Positions 36,158 through 43,596 of a DNA stretch of 64,000 nucleotides are shown in pieces. The notes under the pieces are model-generated. The model saw only the letters and a program-made list of their open reading frames with translations. It did not search any database and was not told the origin of the DNA. This DNA is from JAJXWB01 sp037044955 (GTDB lineage Bacteria; Pseudomonadota; Alphaproteobacteria; Rhizobiales; Beijerinckiaceae), in assembly GCA_037044955.1 (NCBI GenBank), contig JBAOHX010000014.1, positions 186,001 to 250,000 on the forward strand, read 5' to 3'. How positions within the stretch are numbered: the first letter of the stretch is position 1; the number at the start of each line of letters is the position of its first letter. The position numbers were made by a program, and so were the translations under genes.

Positions 36158-38305
36158 CTAGGCCGACCTGGCGAGCTGGCCCGGCTGCACGAACAGCGCC
36201 GATACGTCCTCGAAGGGCGCGGGCCGGCCGAGCAGGAAGCCCTGCACGATCTCGCAACCGATCTCGCGCAATCCCTGAAGATGCTTGGGCGTCTCGACGC
36301 CTTCGGCCACCACGTCGAGCCCGAGGCTGCGGCCGAGCGTGATGATCGCGCGCACGATCGCGGAATCGTTGGGGTCCTGCGTCATGTTGCGGACGAAGCT
36401 CTGATCGATCTTGATGCGCTGCACCGGCAGCTTCTTGATGTAGCTCAGCGAGGAATATCCGGTGCCGAAATCGTCGATGGCGATCGAGATGCCGAGACGA
36501 TTGAGTTCGCGCAGGTCGTTGGCCACCGCGTCGATGTCCTGCATGACGATGTTCTCGGTGAGCTCGAGTTCGAGCCGTCGCGGATCGAGGCCGGTTTCCG
36601 AGAGGATGCGCGCGACCTGCAGCGGCACGTTCTTCTTGCGGAACTGGATGGGCGACATGTTGACGGCGACGCGGAACATCGGGAAGCCGTCGCGCTGCCA
36701 GATGCGCGCGTCGGCGCAGGCCTTGCGCAGCACCCATTCGTTGATCGGAATGATGAGGCCGTTCTCCTCGGCCTGCGGCAGGAAGGCGCCGGGGCCGACG
36801 ATGCCGACGCCCGGCCGGTTCCAGCGCAGCAGCGCCTCGACGCCGATGATCGTGTTCGTGGCGACGTCGAACTGCGGCTGGTAGTAGAGCACGAACTCGT
36901 CGTTGGCGAGCGCCATGCGCAGGTCCGCTTCAAGGCTCATGGCGCTGCGCGCGCGCGCCTGCATGTCGGCGGCGAACAGGCAATAGGCGTTGCCGCCCTC
37001 GGCCTTGGCCTTGTACATGGCGAGGTCGGCGTTGCGGAGCAGTTCTTCCGGATCGGCGCCGTCGTTGGGATGAATGGCGACGCCGATGGAGGCGGTGGAT
37101 TTCATCTGCGGCGTCTCGGGATCGGCAAAGGCCGCGATCGCCTCGCAAATGCGCGCGGAAAATTCCGCGACGTCGTAGTTCGATCCGACTTCGGACTGCA
37201 GGATGGCGAATTCGTCGCCGCCGAGACGCGCCAGCGTGTCGCGTTCGCGCACGACCTCGCGCAGCCGCCCGCCGATGCCCTGCAGGAAACGGTCGCCGAC
37301 GGAATGGCCGTAGACGTCGTTGACGGCCTTGAAGCCGTCGAGGTCGATGAGGTGCAGGGCGAATATCTTGTCGCCGCGCCGCGCGCGCGCGATCGCGCCG
37401 CGCAGCTTTTCGGACAGCAGCGTGCGGTTCGGCAGCGATGTCAGCGGATCGTGATGGGCGAGATAGCGCAGGTGCTCTTCCGTACGCTTGTGCGCGGTGA
37501 TGTCGAGCGAACTGGTCAGCACGCCGCTGACCGCGCCGGTGTGGTCGCGCAGCGGCGTCTTGGTGGTGAGGAAGCTGCGCCGGCGCGCGTCGGCGCTGGT
37601 CAGGTTCTCCTCGAACGCCGGCAGGGCGCGGCCGGTGGTGAAGACGAGCTGATCCAGCGTCTTGCTGCGCTCGGCGTTCGCCTTGCCGATCAGTTCGCCG
37701 AGCGGGCGGCCGACGGCTGCCGAGGGGTCGACGCCGAAGAAATCCGTCTCGAAGGCGTTGACGAACAGCGTGCGGCCCTCGCGGTCGACCGCGCTGATGA
37801 GCACCGGCAGCGTGTCGATCACCTGGGCGAGGCGCTCGATCGAATCGCGGATCGCGCGCTCGCGCGAGCGCTCGCTGTCGGCAAGCTCCTGCGCCAGCGT
37901 GTCGGCGCGCTCGGCGAGCAGCTTCTGGTGGCGCCGCAGCGCGAGCAGGTTGCGCGTGCGCGTGATGAATTCGTGATGGTCGACGGGCGAATTGAGGAAG
38001 TCGGTGGCGCCCGCCTCCAGCGCCCGCAAGCGATAGGAGCGCTCCTCGTAGACGGTGATGACGACGACCGGAATGTCCACGGCGCTCTTGATCGTGCGCA
38101 GCGCGCGCACGAAGTCCGCGCCGTTCATCTCCGGCATCTTGTAGTCGGTGACGACGAGGTCGGCCGGGTTCTCGGCAAGCCAGTCCAGCGCCTCGCGCGG
38201 ATTGCCGAAGGAATGCACCTCGATGTCGGGCGCGATCGAGGCGGCGAGCTTGGAAAAAATGTTCCTGTTCGTTACGCGATCGTCAACGATAGCAACAGTC
38301 GCCAT
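36158..38305 (-). CDS. Response regulator REC-PAS-GGDEF-EAL, c-di-GMP metabolism
   Basis: 715 residues. Receiver domain 1-125 with acceptor Asp in LVVTDYKMPEMNG; its pattern (EARDF-like ATDFLNSPVD, EF.TRTRNLLALR) resembles the RpfG receiver, but the conserved Lys of the K-P motif is replaced (N-S-P). PAS domain at about 160-280, GGDEF with intact LGGDEFAIL, and EAL with intact EALLRW, ELTENI and IDDFGTGYSSLSYIK. Both synthase and phosphodiesterase motifs are complete, so net activity may depend on phosphorylation. First gene of a two-gene operon with the RpfC-like kinase. Confidence 0.93.
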   Translation of the reverse strand: MATVAIVDDRVTNRNIFSKLAASIAPDIEVHSFGNPREALDWLAENPADLVVTDYKMPEMNGADFVRALRTIKSAVDIPVVVITVYEERSYRLRALEAGATDFLNSPVDHHEFITRTRNLLALRRHQKLLAERADTLAQELADSERSRERAIRDSIERLAQVIDTLPVLISAVDREGRTLFVNAFETDFFGVDPSAAVGRPLGELIGKANAERSKTLDQLVFTTGRALPAFEENLTSADARRRSFLTTKTPLRDHTGAVSGVLTSSLDITAHKRTEEHLRYLAHHDPLTSLPNRTLLSEKLRGAIARARRGDKIFALHLIDLDGFKAVNDVYGHSVGDRFLQGIGGRLREVVRERDTLARLGGDEFAILQSEVGSNYDVAEFSARICEAIAAFADPETPQMKSTASIGVAIHPNDGADPEELLRNADLAMYKAKAEGGNAYCLFAADMQARARSAMSLEADLRMALANDEFVLYYQPQFDVATNTIIGVEALLRWNRPGVGIVGPGAFLPQAEENGLIIPINEWVLRKACADARIWQRDGFPMFRVAVNMSPIQFRKKNVPLQVARILSETGLDPRRLELELTENIVMQDIDAVANDLRELNRLGISIAIDDFGTGYSSLSYIKKLPVQRIKIDQSFVRNMTQDPNDSAIVRAIITLGRSLGLDVVAEGVETPKHLQGLREIGCEIVQGFLLGRPAPFEDVSALFVQPGQLARSA

Positions 38306-38467
38306 GACAAATTTCTCTGACAGGAGAAAGACTTGGCGGAGATCTGGCCACCCGCGCCAAGCCAGAATGCCGCAAGTTGATTAAGCAATTGCTTCCGCGA
38401 TCCCGCCCCCCTCGCCCATTCGTCCGCAGGATTCAGTAAGATAGCCGACGCAATCCAGGAGCCGCCG

Positions 38468-39856
38468 ATGAACCCTGCCGACATGTCCGCTTGCGACCTG
38501 CGCCGCGCCTATGCGAGCGGCGCCCTCTCGCCGGTCGAGGCGCTGGAGGCCGTCATCGCGCGCGCCGAGGCCCTCGAGCCGCGCCTGATGGCGCTCTGGG
38601 CCGCGGATTTCGAGGGCGCGCGGGCCGTCGCGCGCGAGTCCGAGGCGCGCTGGCGCAAGGGCGCGCCGCTCGGCCCGATCGACGGCGTCCCGCTGACGAT
38701 CAAGGAAAACATCGCCACGAAGGGGGTCGCCATGCCCTTGGGGACGGCGGCCAGCGAGCTTGTCCCCTCGCCCGCCGACGCGCCGCCGGCGGCGCGGTCG
38801 CGGGAATCGGGCGCGGTGATTTTCGCGCGCACGACCATGCCGGACTACGGCATGCTGTCCTCCTCCAAGTCGAGCTTCCACAAGCTGACCCGCAACCCCT
38901 GGGACCGGACGAAGACGCCGGGCGGTTCGTCGAGCGGCGCGGGAACCGCCGCCGCCGCCGGCTACGGGCCCCTGCACATCGGCACCGACATCGGCGGCTC
39001 GGTGCGGCTGCCGGCCGGCTGGTGCGGCATATTCACGCTGAAGCCGAGCCTGGGGCGCATTCCCATCGACCCGCCCTTCCAGGGGCGCGTCGCCGGGCCG
39101 ATGACGCGCAGCGTCGCCGACGCCGCGCTGTTCATGCAGGCGCTGAGCCTGCCCGATGCGCGCGACCACATGAGCCTGCCCTACGAGGAGATCGACTGGG
39201 GCGCGCTCGACCGGGAGGTGAAGGGCCTGCGCATCGGCCTGCATCTCGACGCCGGCGTCGGCCTGCCGGTCGACCCGGACGTGCGCGCGGCGGTGGAGGC
39301 GGCGGCGCGCGCCTTCGAGGCGGCCGGCGCCATCGTCGAGCCGCTCGCGCCGTTCATGACGCGCGACATGCTCGACGGGCAGGACAGGTTCTGGCGCGCG
39401 CGCGCCTTTGCCGACATCAAGGCGCTGCCGGAGGAGCGCAAGGCGAAGATCCTGCCCTTCATCCGCGCCTGGGCGGAATCGGCGGCGCCGTTCAGCGGGC
39501 AGGACGTCTACACGGGCTTCGCGCAATCGATGGCGCTGCGCAAGGCGACGGAGGCGGCGACGCGGCGCTTCGACTTCGTGCTGTCGCCCACCGCGCCGAT
39601 CCCGGCGTTCGACGCGGAACTGCCGAGCCCGACCGACGATCCGCAGCGCCCCTTCGAGCACATCGCCTTCACGCTGCCCTACAACATGTCGGAACAGCCG
39701 GCCGCCTCGATCAATTGCGGCTATACGTCGGGCGGCCTTCCGATCGGCCTGCAGATCGCGGGCCGTCGCTTCGACGATCTCGGCGTGCTGCAGGTGTCGC
39801 GCGCATGGGAGAAGATGCGCCCGGCGCAGAGGGACTGGCCGAGCGGGATCGCGTGA
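38468..39856 (+). CDS. Amidase signature family hydrolase
   Basis: 462 residues. Ser-cisSer-Lys triad is complete: Lys79 in PLTIKENIA, the Ser154-156 cluster in TPGGSSSGAG, and nucleophile Ser178 in GTDIGGSVRLPAG. Length fits stand-alone amidases rather than GatA (about 490 aa with different C-terminus), and no gatB or gatC adjoins. Cytosolic; would hydrolyse a small amide or carbamate. Start ATG at 38468, after GGAG. Transcribed away from the c-di-GMP operon. Confidence 0.9.
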   Translation: MNPADMSACDLRRAYASGALSPVEALEAVIARAEALEPRLMALWAADFEGARAVARESEARWRKGAPLGPIDGVPLTIKENIATKGVAMPLGTAASELVPSPADAPPAARSRESGAVIFARTTMPDYGMLSSSKSSFHKLTRNPWDRTKTPGGSSSGAGTAAAAGYGPLHIGTDIGGSVRLPAGWCGIFTLKPSLGRIPIDPPFQGRVAGPMTRSVADAALFMQALSLPDARDHMSLPYEEIDWGALDREVKGLRIGLHLDAGVGLPVDPDVRAAVEAAARAFEAAGAIVEPLAPFMTRDMLDGQDRFWRARAFADIKALPEERKAKILPFIRAWAESAAPFSGQDVYTGFAQSMALRKATEAATRRFDFVLSPTAPIPAFDAELPSPTDDPQRPFEHIAFTLPYNMSEQPAASINCGYTSGGLPIGLQIAGRRFDDLGVLQVSRAWEKMRPAQRDWPSGIA

Positions 39857-39966
39857 GCTGCGTGCGCCATCGCACACCTGTCGTGTTCGACAGGCTTGCG
39901 CGGACTCATGGCGCGGCGCAGTATCGCGAAGCGGCGGGTCAATCCACCCATGAGGGGGGCGCCAAC

Positions 39967-40287
39967 GTGGACAGACGATCTTTCCTTGGCCTTTTTGGCG
40001 GTCTTGCTGCGGCGGTGACGCTGTTCAAGGCGTCGCCGAGCGAGGCGATGCCGGCGGCAAAGCCGACCGACGTCGCGCCGGCGGGGCCCGAGCCGGCCGT
40101 TGCAACCGACGCCGATATGGAATCGGTCAAGACCGAGAAGGCGCAATGGCGCTACCGGCGGCGCTGGCGGCGTCGGCGCTATCGCGTCTATCGCCGCTAT
40201 TATCGTCGGCGGTGGCGCCGGCGTTACTGGCGGCCGCGCTATTACCGGCGCTTTTACTACCGTCCGCGCTACTATCGCTGGTGGTAA
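39967..40287 (+). CDS. Tat-exported small protein with Arg/Tyr-rich C-terminus
   Basis: 106 residues; GTG start at 39967 after GAGGGGGC. N-terminus MDRRSFLGLFGGLAAAVTLF is a twin-arginine signal (RRSFLG), cleavable near SEAMP. After a Pro/Ala linker, residues 60-106 are almost only Arg, Tyr and Trp in patterns such as RRYYRRRWRRRYW, strongly basic and aromatic. I know similar Arg/Tyr-rich Tat proteins from other Hyphomicrobiales but no function. Binding to envelope polyanions, nucleic acid or cofactors is possible. Monocistronic. Confidence 0.8.
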   Translation: MDRRSFLGLFGGLAAAVTLFKASPSEAMPAAKPTDVAPAGPEPAVATDADMESVKTEKAQWRYRRRWRRRRYRVYRRYYRRRWRRRYWRPRYYRRFYYRPRYYRWW

Positions 40288-40344
40288 GCGCTTCGGGCCG
40301 ATGACGGCGGCCGGCGCTCTCGCCTGAGGGCGCCGGCAAGCTGT

Positions 40345-40400
40345 TTCAATTCGCCGTCACTTCAATTCGCCGTCACTTCAACTCGCCGTCACTTCAACTC
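40345..40400. repeat. 16-bp tandem repeat, about 3.5 copies, over the dienelactone hydrolase stop
   Basis: TTCAATTCGCCGTCAC at 40345-40360 and 40361-40376, TTCAACTCGCCGTCAC at 40377-40392, then a partial unit. The third copy contains the stop codon of the hydrolase gene, so the others are duplicated copies of its last codons and stop. Confidence 0.9.
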
Positions 40401-41057
40401 CGCTGCGAAGAATTCCATCGTGCGCAGCTCCGCTTCGGCGGCGGCCGTGGCGTCGTAGCTTTCGCGCTCGTCGCAATTGAAGCCGTGATCGGCGGCGTAG
40501 ACGAAGACCGGGACCTCCGGCTGGGCGGCGCGGATCTTCTCGACATCGGTCAGCGGGATGTGCTTGTCGCGCTCGCCGAAGTGCAGCATCGACGGAATGC
40601 GCGGCTTCTCGCCGGCGATGCCGGCAATGCCGCCGCCGTAATATCCCACCGCCGCCACGACGCCCGGCAGGCGACAGGCTGCTGCGTAAGCCAGCGTGCC
40701 GCCCCAGCAATAGCCGACGACGCCGACCTTGCCGCCTGCCTTCGCGGCTTCGATCGCCGCTGCGACGTCGGCGAGCGTCTCCTCGATCTTCGTGCGGCCG
40801 CGCAGGTCCATGGCGCGCGGGCGATCCTCCATGCCGTAGCCGAGTTCGACGCCCTTCTCGACGCGGTCGAACAGGGCGGGGGCAATGGCGAGATAGCCGG
40901 CCGCCGCATATTTGTCGGCGACCGCGCGAATGTGATGGTTCACGCCGAAGATTTCCTGCAGCACGACCATGCCGCCGCGCGGCTTGCCCTGCGGGCGCGC
41001 GCGATAGGCGGAAATGCGCATCCCGTCCTTGCAGGTCAGTTCGATCGTTTCGCCCAT
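40389..41057 (-). CDS. Dienelactone hydrolase family protein
   Basis: 222 residues from the ATG at 41057, nine bases after GGAAGGA. Alpha/beta hydrolase with Cys nucleophile in GVVGYCWGGTLAY, Asp in the FGERDKHIP block and His in YAADHGFNCDERESY: the complete Cys-Asp-His set of DLH. Carboxymethylenebutenolidase would be used in chlorocatechol or related aromatic pathways, but many DLH homologues have other roles. In the sequence as given, the frame is open upstream and joins folK without a stop. Confidence 0.9.
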   Translation of the reverse strand: MGETIELTCKDGMRISAYRARPQGKPRGGMVVLQEIFGVNHHIRAVADKYAAAGYLAIAPALFDRVEKGVELGYGMEDRPRAMDLRGRTKIEETLADVAAAIEAAKAGGKVGVVGYCWGGTLAYAAACRLPGVVAAVGYYGGGIAGIAGEKPRIPSMLHFGERDKHIPLTDVEKIRAAQPEVPVFVYAADHGFNCDERESYDATAAAEAELRTMEFFAAELK

Positions 41058-41582
41058 TTCTCGCGTTCCTTCCGTAAGGTCGGCCCAGCCGTTTCCCCGA
41101 TGCATTATAGACAGACCGTCGCGCGCGACACGCGCGAGCGCGTCCGCGACCGTCGCGCCGCCGATGACGCGCGCGCCGCAGATTTCGGCGAGCGGCGCCA
41201 GCACGAAGGCGCGGTTGCGCAACTCGCGATGGGGAATGACGAGGTCGGGATCGTCGAGCGCCGCATCGCCATAGAAGAGAATGTCGATGTCGATGGCGCG
41301 CGGCCCCCAGCGCTCGCCTGCCTCGCGCCCGAGGTCGACTTCGATGCCTTTCAGCGCGGCCAGGAGCGCGCGCGGCGCGAGGCGGGTTTCGTAGAGCGCG
41401 CAGGCGTTGAGGAAATCGGGCTGGTCGAGGCGTCCCCAGGGCGGCGTGCGCCAGAGCGAGGACAAGGCGAGTCGGCGACCGACGCCGCGCCGCTCGATCT
41501 CGCGCACGGCGCGCGCGATCGTGCCGGCGCTGTCGCCGATATTGGCGCCGAAGCCGAGCCCGACCGCCACAGGCTCAGCCAT
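41058..41582 (-). CDS. folK: Hydroxymethyldihydropterin pyrophosphokinase (HPPK), stop codon missing
   Basis: ATG at 41582, inside the last codons of folP. Transfers pyrophosphate to 6-hydroxymethyl-dihydropterin in folate synthesis. GLGFGANIGDSAGTI, WRTPPWGRLDQPDFLNA and the magnesium/ATP site RWGPRAIDIDILFYG with PHRELRNRAFVL are all conserved. The domain should end near residue 160, but no stop follows and the frame continues into the dienelactone hydrolase (397 codons in all). Dropping one base in the GCGCGCG run near 41119-41125 would give a TAA at 41105-41107. folB, often between folP and folK, is absent here. Confidence 0.88.
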
Positions 41583-42435
41583 GTTCGATCGCGTCCCAGA
41601 CGGCGAGCGCCGCGCGATGCTCGGCGACGTCGTGCACACGGAAGATGCGCGCGCCGCGCGCCAGCGTGGCGAGATTGGCGGCGAGCGTGCCGATGAGACG
41701 CGCATCGACCGCCGCGCCGAGCAGCAGGCCGAACAGCGACTTGCGCGAGACGCCGATCAGCACGGGCAGGCCGTATTCCGCCGCGAGCCGGTCGGTCGCG
41801 CGCAACGCCGCGAGGTTCTGCGCCTTGGTCTTGCCGAAGCCGACGCCGGGATCGAGCATGACATGGGCGCGCAATATGCCCGCCTTGCGCGCGAGATCGA
41901 GCGAACGATCGAAGAAGCGCTTCATGTCGTCGACAATGTCGAGCGCCGGGTCGGCGCTTTCGCGATTGTGCATGACGACGACAGCGGCGCCCAATTCCGC
42001 GATCGTATCCGCCATGGCGGGATCGCGCTGCAATCCCCAGACGTCGTTGACGACGCACACGCCGCGCCCGACCGCATGGCGCGCGGTCTCGGCCTTGTAG
42101 GTGTCGATGGAAAATGGCGCGTCGACTTCGGCGAGCAGGGCGTCGAGCAGGGGCGCGAGACGACGGATTTCCTCGTCCGCGCTGACAGGCGTATGGCCGG
42201 GGCGCGTCGATTCCGCGCCGATGTCGATGATGTCGGCGCCGTCCGCGGCGAGTTTCAGCGCCTGCGCGACGGCCGTGTCGCGGCCGACGAACTTGCCGCC
42301 ATCGGAAAAGGAATCGGGCGTGACATTGAGAATGCCCATGAGCGCGGGGCGCGCGGCGACGACGCGCAGGAAGGCGTCGCGGCGCTCGATCATGCGCGTG
42401 GGAGCGATAGTCGATTCGGTTGGCTGGTCGGTCAT
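41575..42435 (-). CDS. folP: Dihydropteroate synthase
   Basis: 286 residues, ATG at 42435; upstream frame enters a palindromic repeat. Condenses p-aminobenzoate with the pterin pyrophosphate, the sulfonamide target. MGILNVTPDSFSDGGKF, the AADGADIIDIGAESTRPG pterin-binding segment, DPGVGFGKT and the RKS motif in IGVSRKSLFG are present. Overlaps folK by 8 bp, so the two consecutive steps are translationally coupled. Confidence 0.95.
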   Translation of the reverse strand: MTDQPTESTIAPTRMIERRDAFLRVVAARPALMGILNVTPDSFSDGGKFVGRDTAVAQALKLAADGADIIDIGAESTRPGHTPVSADEEIRRLAPLLDALLAEVDAPFSIDTYKAETARHAVGRGVCVVNDVWGLQRDPAMADTIAELGAAVVVMHNRESADPALDIVDDMKRFFDRSLDLARKAGILRAHVMLDPGVGFGKTKAQNLAALRATDRLAAEYGLPVLIGVSRKSLFGLLLGAAVDARLIGTLAANLATLARGARIFRVHDVAEHRAALAVWDAIEHG

Positions 42436-42457
42436 GAATGCCTTACGCGCCCCGGAT

Positions 42458-42529
42458 GTCATGCCCGCGAAAGCGGGCATCCAGGCGACTGCCGTTGCGG
42501 CTCTGGATTCCGGCTTTCGCGGGAATGAC
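42458..42529. repeat. Palindromic intergenic repeat (GTCATGCCCGCGAAAGCGGG type)
   Basis: GTCATGCCCGCGAAAGCGGGCATCCAG and CTGGATTCCGGCTTTCGCGGGAATGAC form nested stems. Distinct from family B in the GCGAAAGC core. It occupies the folP upstream region. Confidence 0.75.
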
Positions 42530-42560
42530 ACTGCCGGAGCGGCCAGGTCAATCCAACGCC

Positions 42561-42923
42561 TCAATCCGGCAGGATATATCCGACATTCTCCGGCGTTCCT
42601 TCCAGCGCCCCGCCCTGCGGCCGCCAGCCGACGACAGCCTCGATCCTGGCGGCCAGCTCGAAATCCTTGTCGGTGACGCCGGAAGCCGAATGCGTGTTGA
42701 GCCGGACCTCGAGCGAAGGATAGTTCAGGACGAGTTCGGGATGATGCCAGGCGGCCTCCGCCAGATGCGCCACCGCGCCGGCCGCCAGCAGCGTCGCGCG
42801 CCAGTCCTTGGTGCGGTAGACGCGAACCAGCGCGCCATCGGCGTGGCGCCAGCGGGCGAGATCGCCGGTCAGCCGCTCGGTGATCTCGGCGTCGGAATAG
42901 ACACGTTCATATCGCGTGGTCAT
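42561..42923 (-). CDS. phhB: Pterin-4a-carbinolamine dehydratase
   Basis: 120 residues from the ATG at 42923, preceded by GAGGGAG. The active-site pattern is AAWHHPELVLNYPSLEVRLNTHSASGVTDKD split over residues 70-100: two His followed by P-E, then the THSASGVT-D loop. Recycles the carbinolamine formed by aromatic amino acid hydroxylases or acts in pterin/molybdenum-linked processes. Next to folP and folK, suggesting a pterin cluster, though separated by a repeat. Confidence 0.92.
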   Translation of the reverse strand: MTTRYERVYSDAEITERLTGDLARWRHADGALVRVYRTKDWRATLLAAGAVAHLAEAAWHHPELVLNYPSLEVRLNTHSASGVTDKDFELAARIEAVVGWRPQGGALEGTPENVGYILPD

Positions 42924-43014
42924 GGGGCGCTCCCTCGGCCGACACCCATATCTAGACGCCCGCGCCCGGCCCGCAAGGTTGCGCAACGCGCGGCCTGCGG
43001 CCATAGATCGTCGC

Positions 43015-43380
43015 ATGAAGCCCGGGTTTCGCATTGCGCCCATGCTGGCGGCGGCAGTCTGCGCGTTCGCGCCCGCGCCGGCGGCCGCGCAGGCCTTCAA
43101 TCGCTTCGGCTATTGCGCGCCGCCGACGCCGCCGTCTTGCGTCGAGGCGACGGCGGACGCGAGCGAGAAGAAGCTGAAAGCCTGCGAGGCCGACGTCGAG
43201 CGCTACGTGGCGAGCGTCTTTGCCTATCGCGGCTGCATCGCGGCCGAGACCGAGCGCGCGGTGCGCGAGGCCAACGCCACGATCCGCAAGATGCGCTGCG
43301 CGCGCGATCCGAATTTCTGTCCGCAGGCGCCGGCGGAAGTCGAGCCGGAGCCGGCGAAGCCGAGGCGCAAGAAGAAATAG
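43015..43380 (+). CDS. Small secreted cysteine-containing protein, unknown function
   Basis: 121 residues, ATG at 43015. Signal peptide (residues 1-25, A-rich with PAAAQA at the end) then a mature part with about six Cys: FGYCAPPTPPSCV, KLKACEAD, YRGCIAAE and KMRCARDPNFC. The central region is probably a helical coiled segment, ending with a Lys/Arg-rich tail. Disulfide-bonded periplasmic protein is likely. I do not recognise a family. Confidence 0.72.
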   Translation: MKPGFRIAPMLAAAVCAFAPAPAAAQAFNRFGYCAPPTPPSCVEATADASEKKLKACEADVERYVASVFAYRGCIAAETERAVREANATIRKMRCARDPNFCPQAPAEVEPEPAKPRRKKK

Positions 43381-43405
43381 CCGGCGGTCCCGGTTTGCGC
43401 GCGCG

Positions 43406-43530
43406 GCCATGGTTCGAGACGCCTGCTTCGCAGGCTCCTCACCATGAAGGTTTCTGTAGTTCGACGCCATTGCAGCCCTCATGCTGAGGAGAACCGCGAA
43501 GCGGTTCGTCTCGAAGCACGAGGGCGGCCG
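43406..43530. repeat. Palindromic intergenic repeat, family E variant
   Basis: GGTTCGAGACGCCTGCTTCGCAGGCTCCTC is followed by CATGCTGAGGAGAACCGCGAAGCGGTTCGTCTCGAAGCA in parts, giving paired hairpins. It fills most of the space before metY. Confidence 0.7.
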
Positions 43531-43596
43531 TCAGTCCAGGATTGCGCCTGCAATACCATTCGTGTTGCATACGCTGCCCCAACGAGACCCGGAATC

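Noticed and set aside
43381..43596. Possible SAM-II riboswitch before metY
   Set aside because: Only the palindromic repeat is present; the conserved SAM-II core could not be matched.
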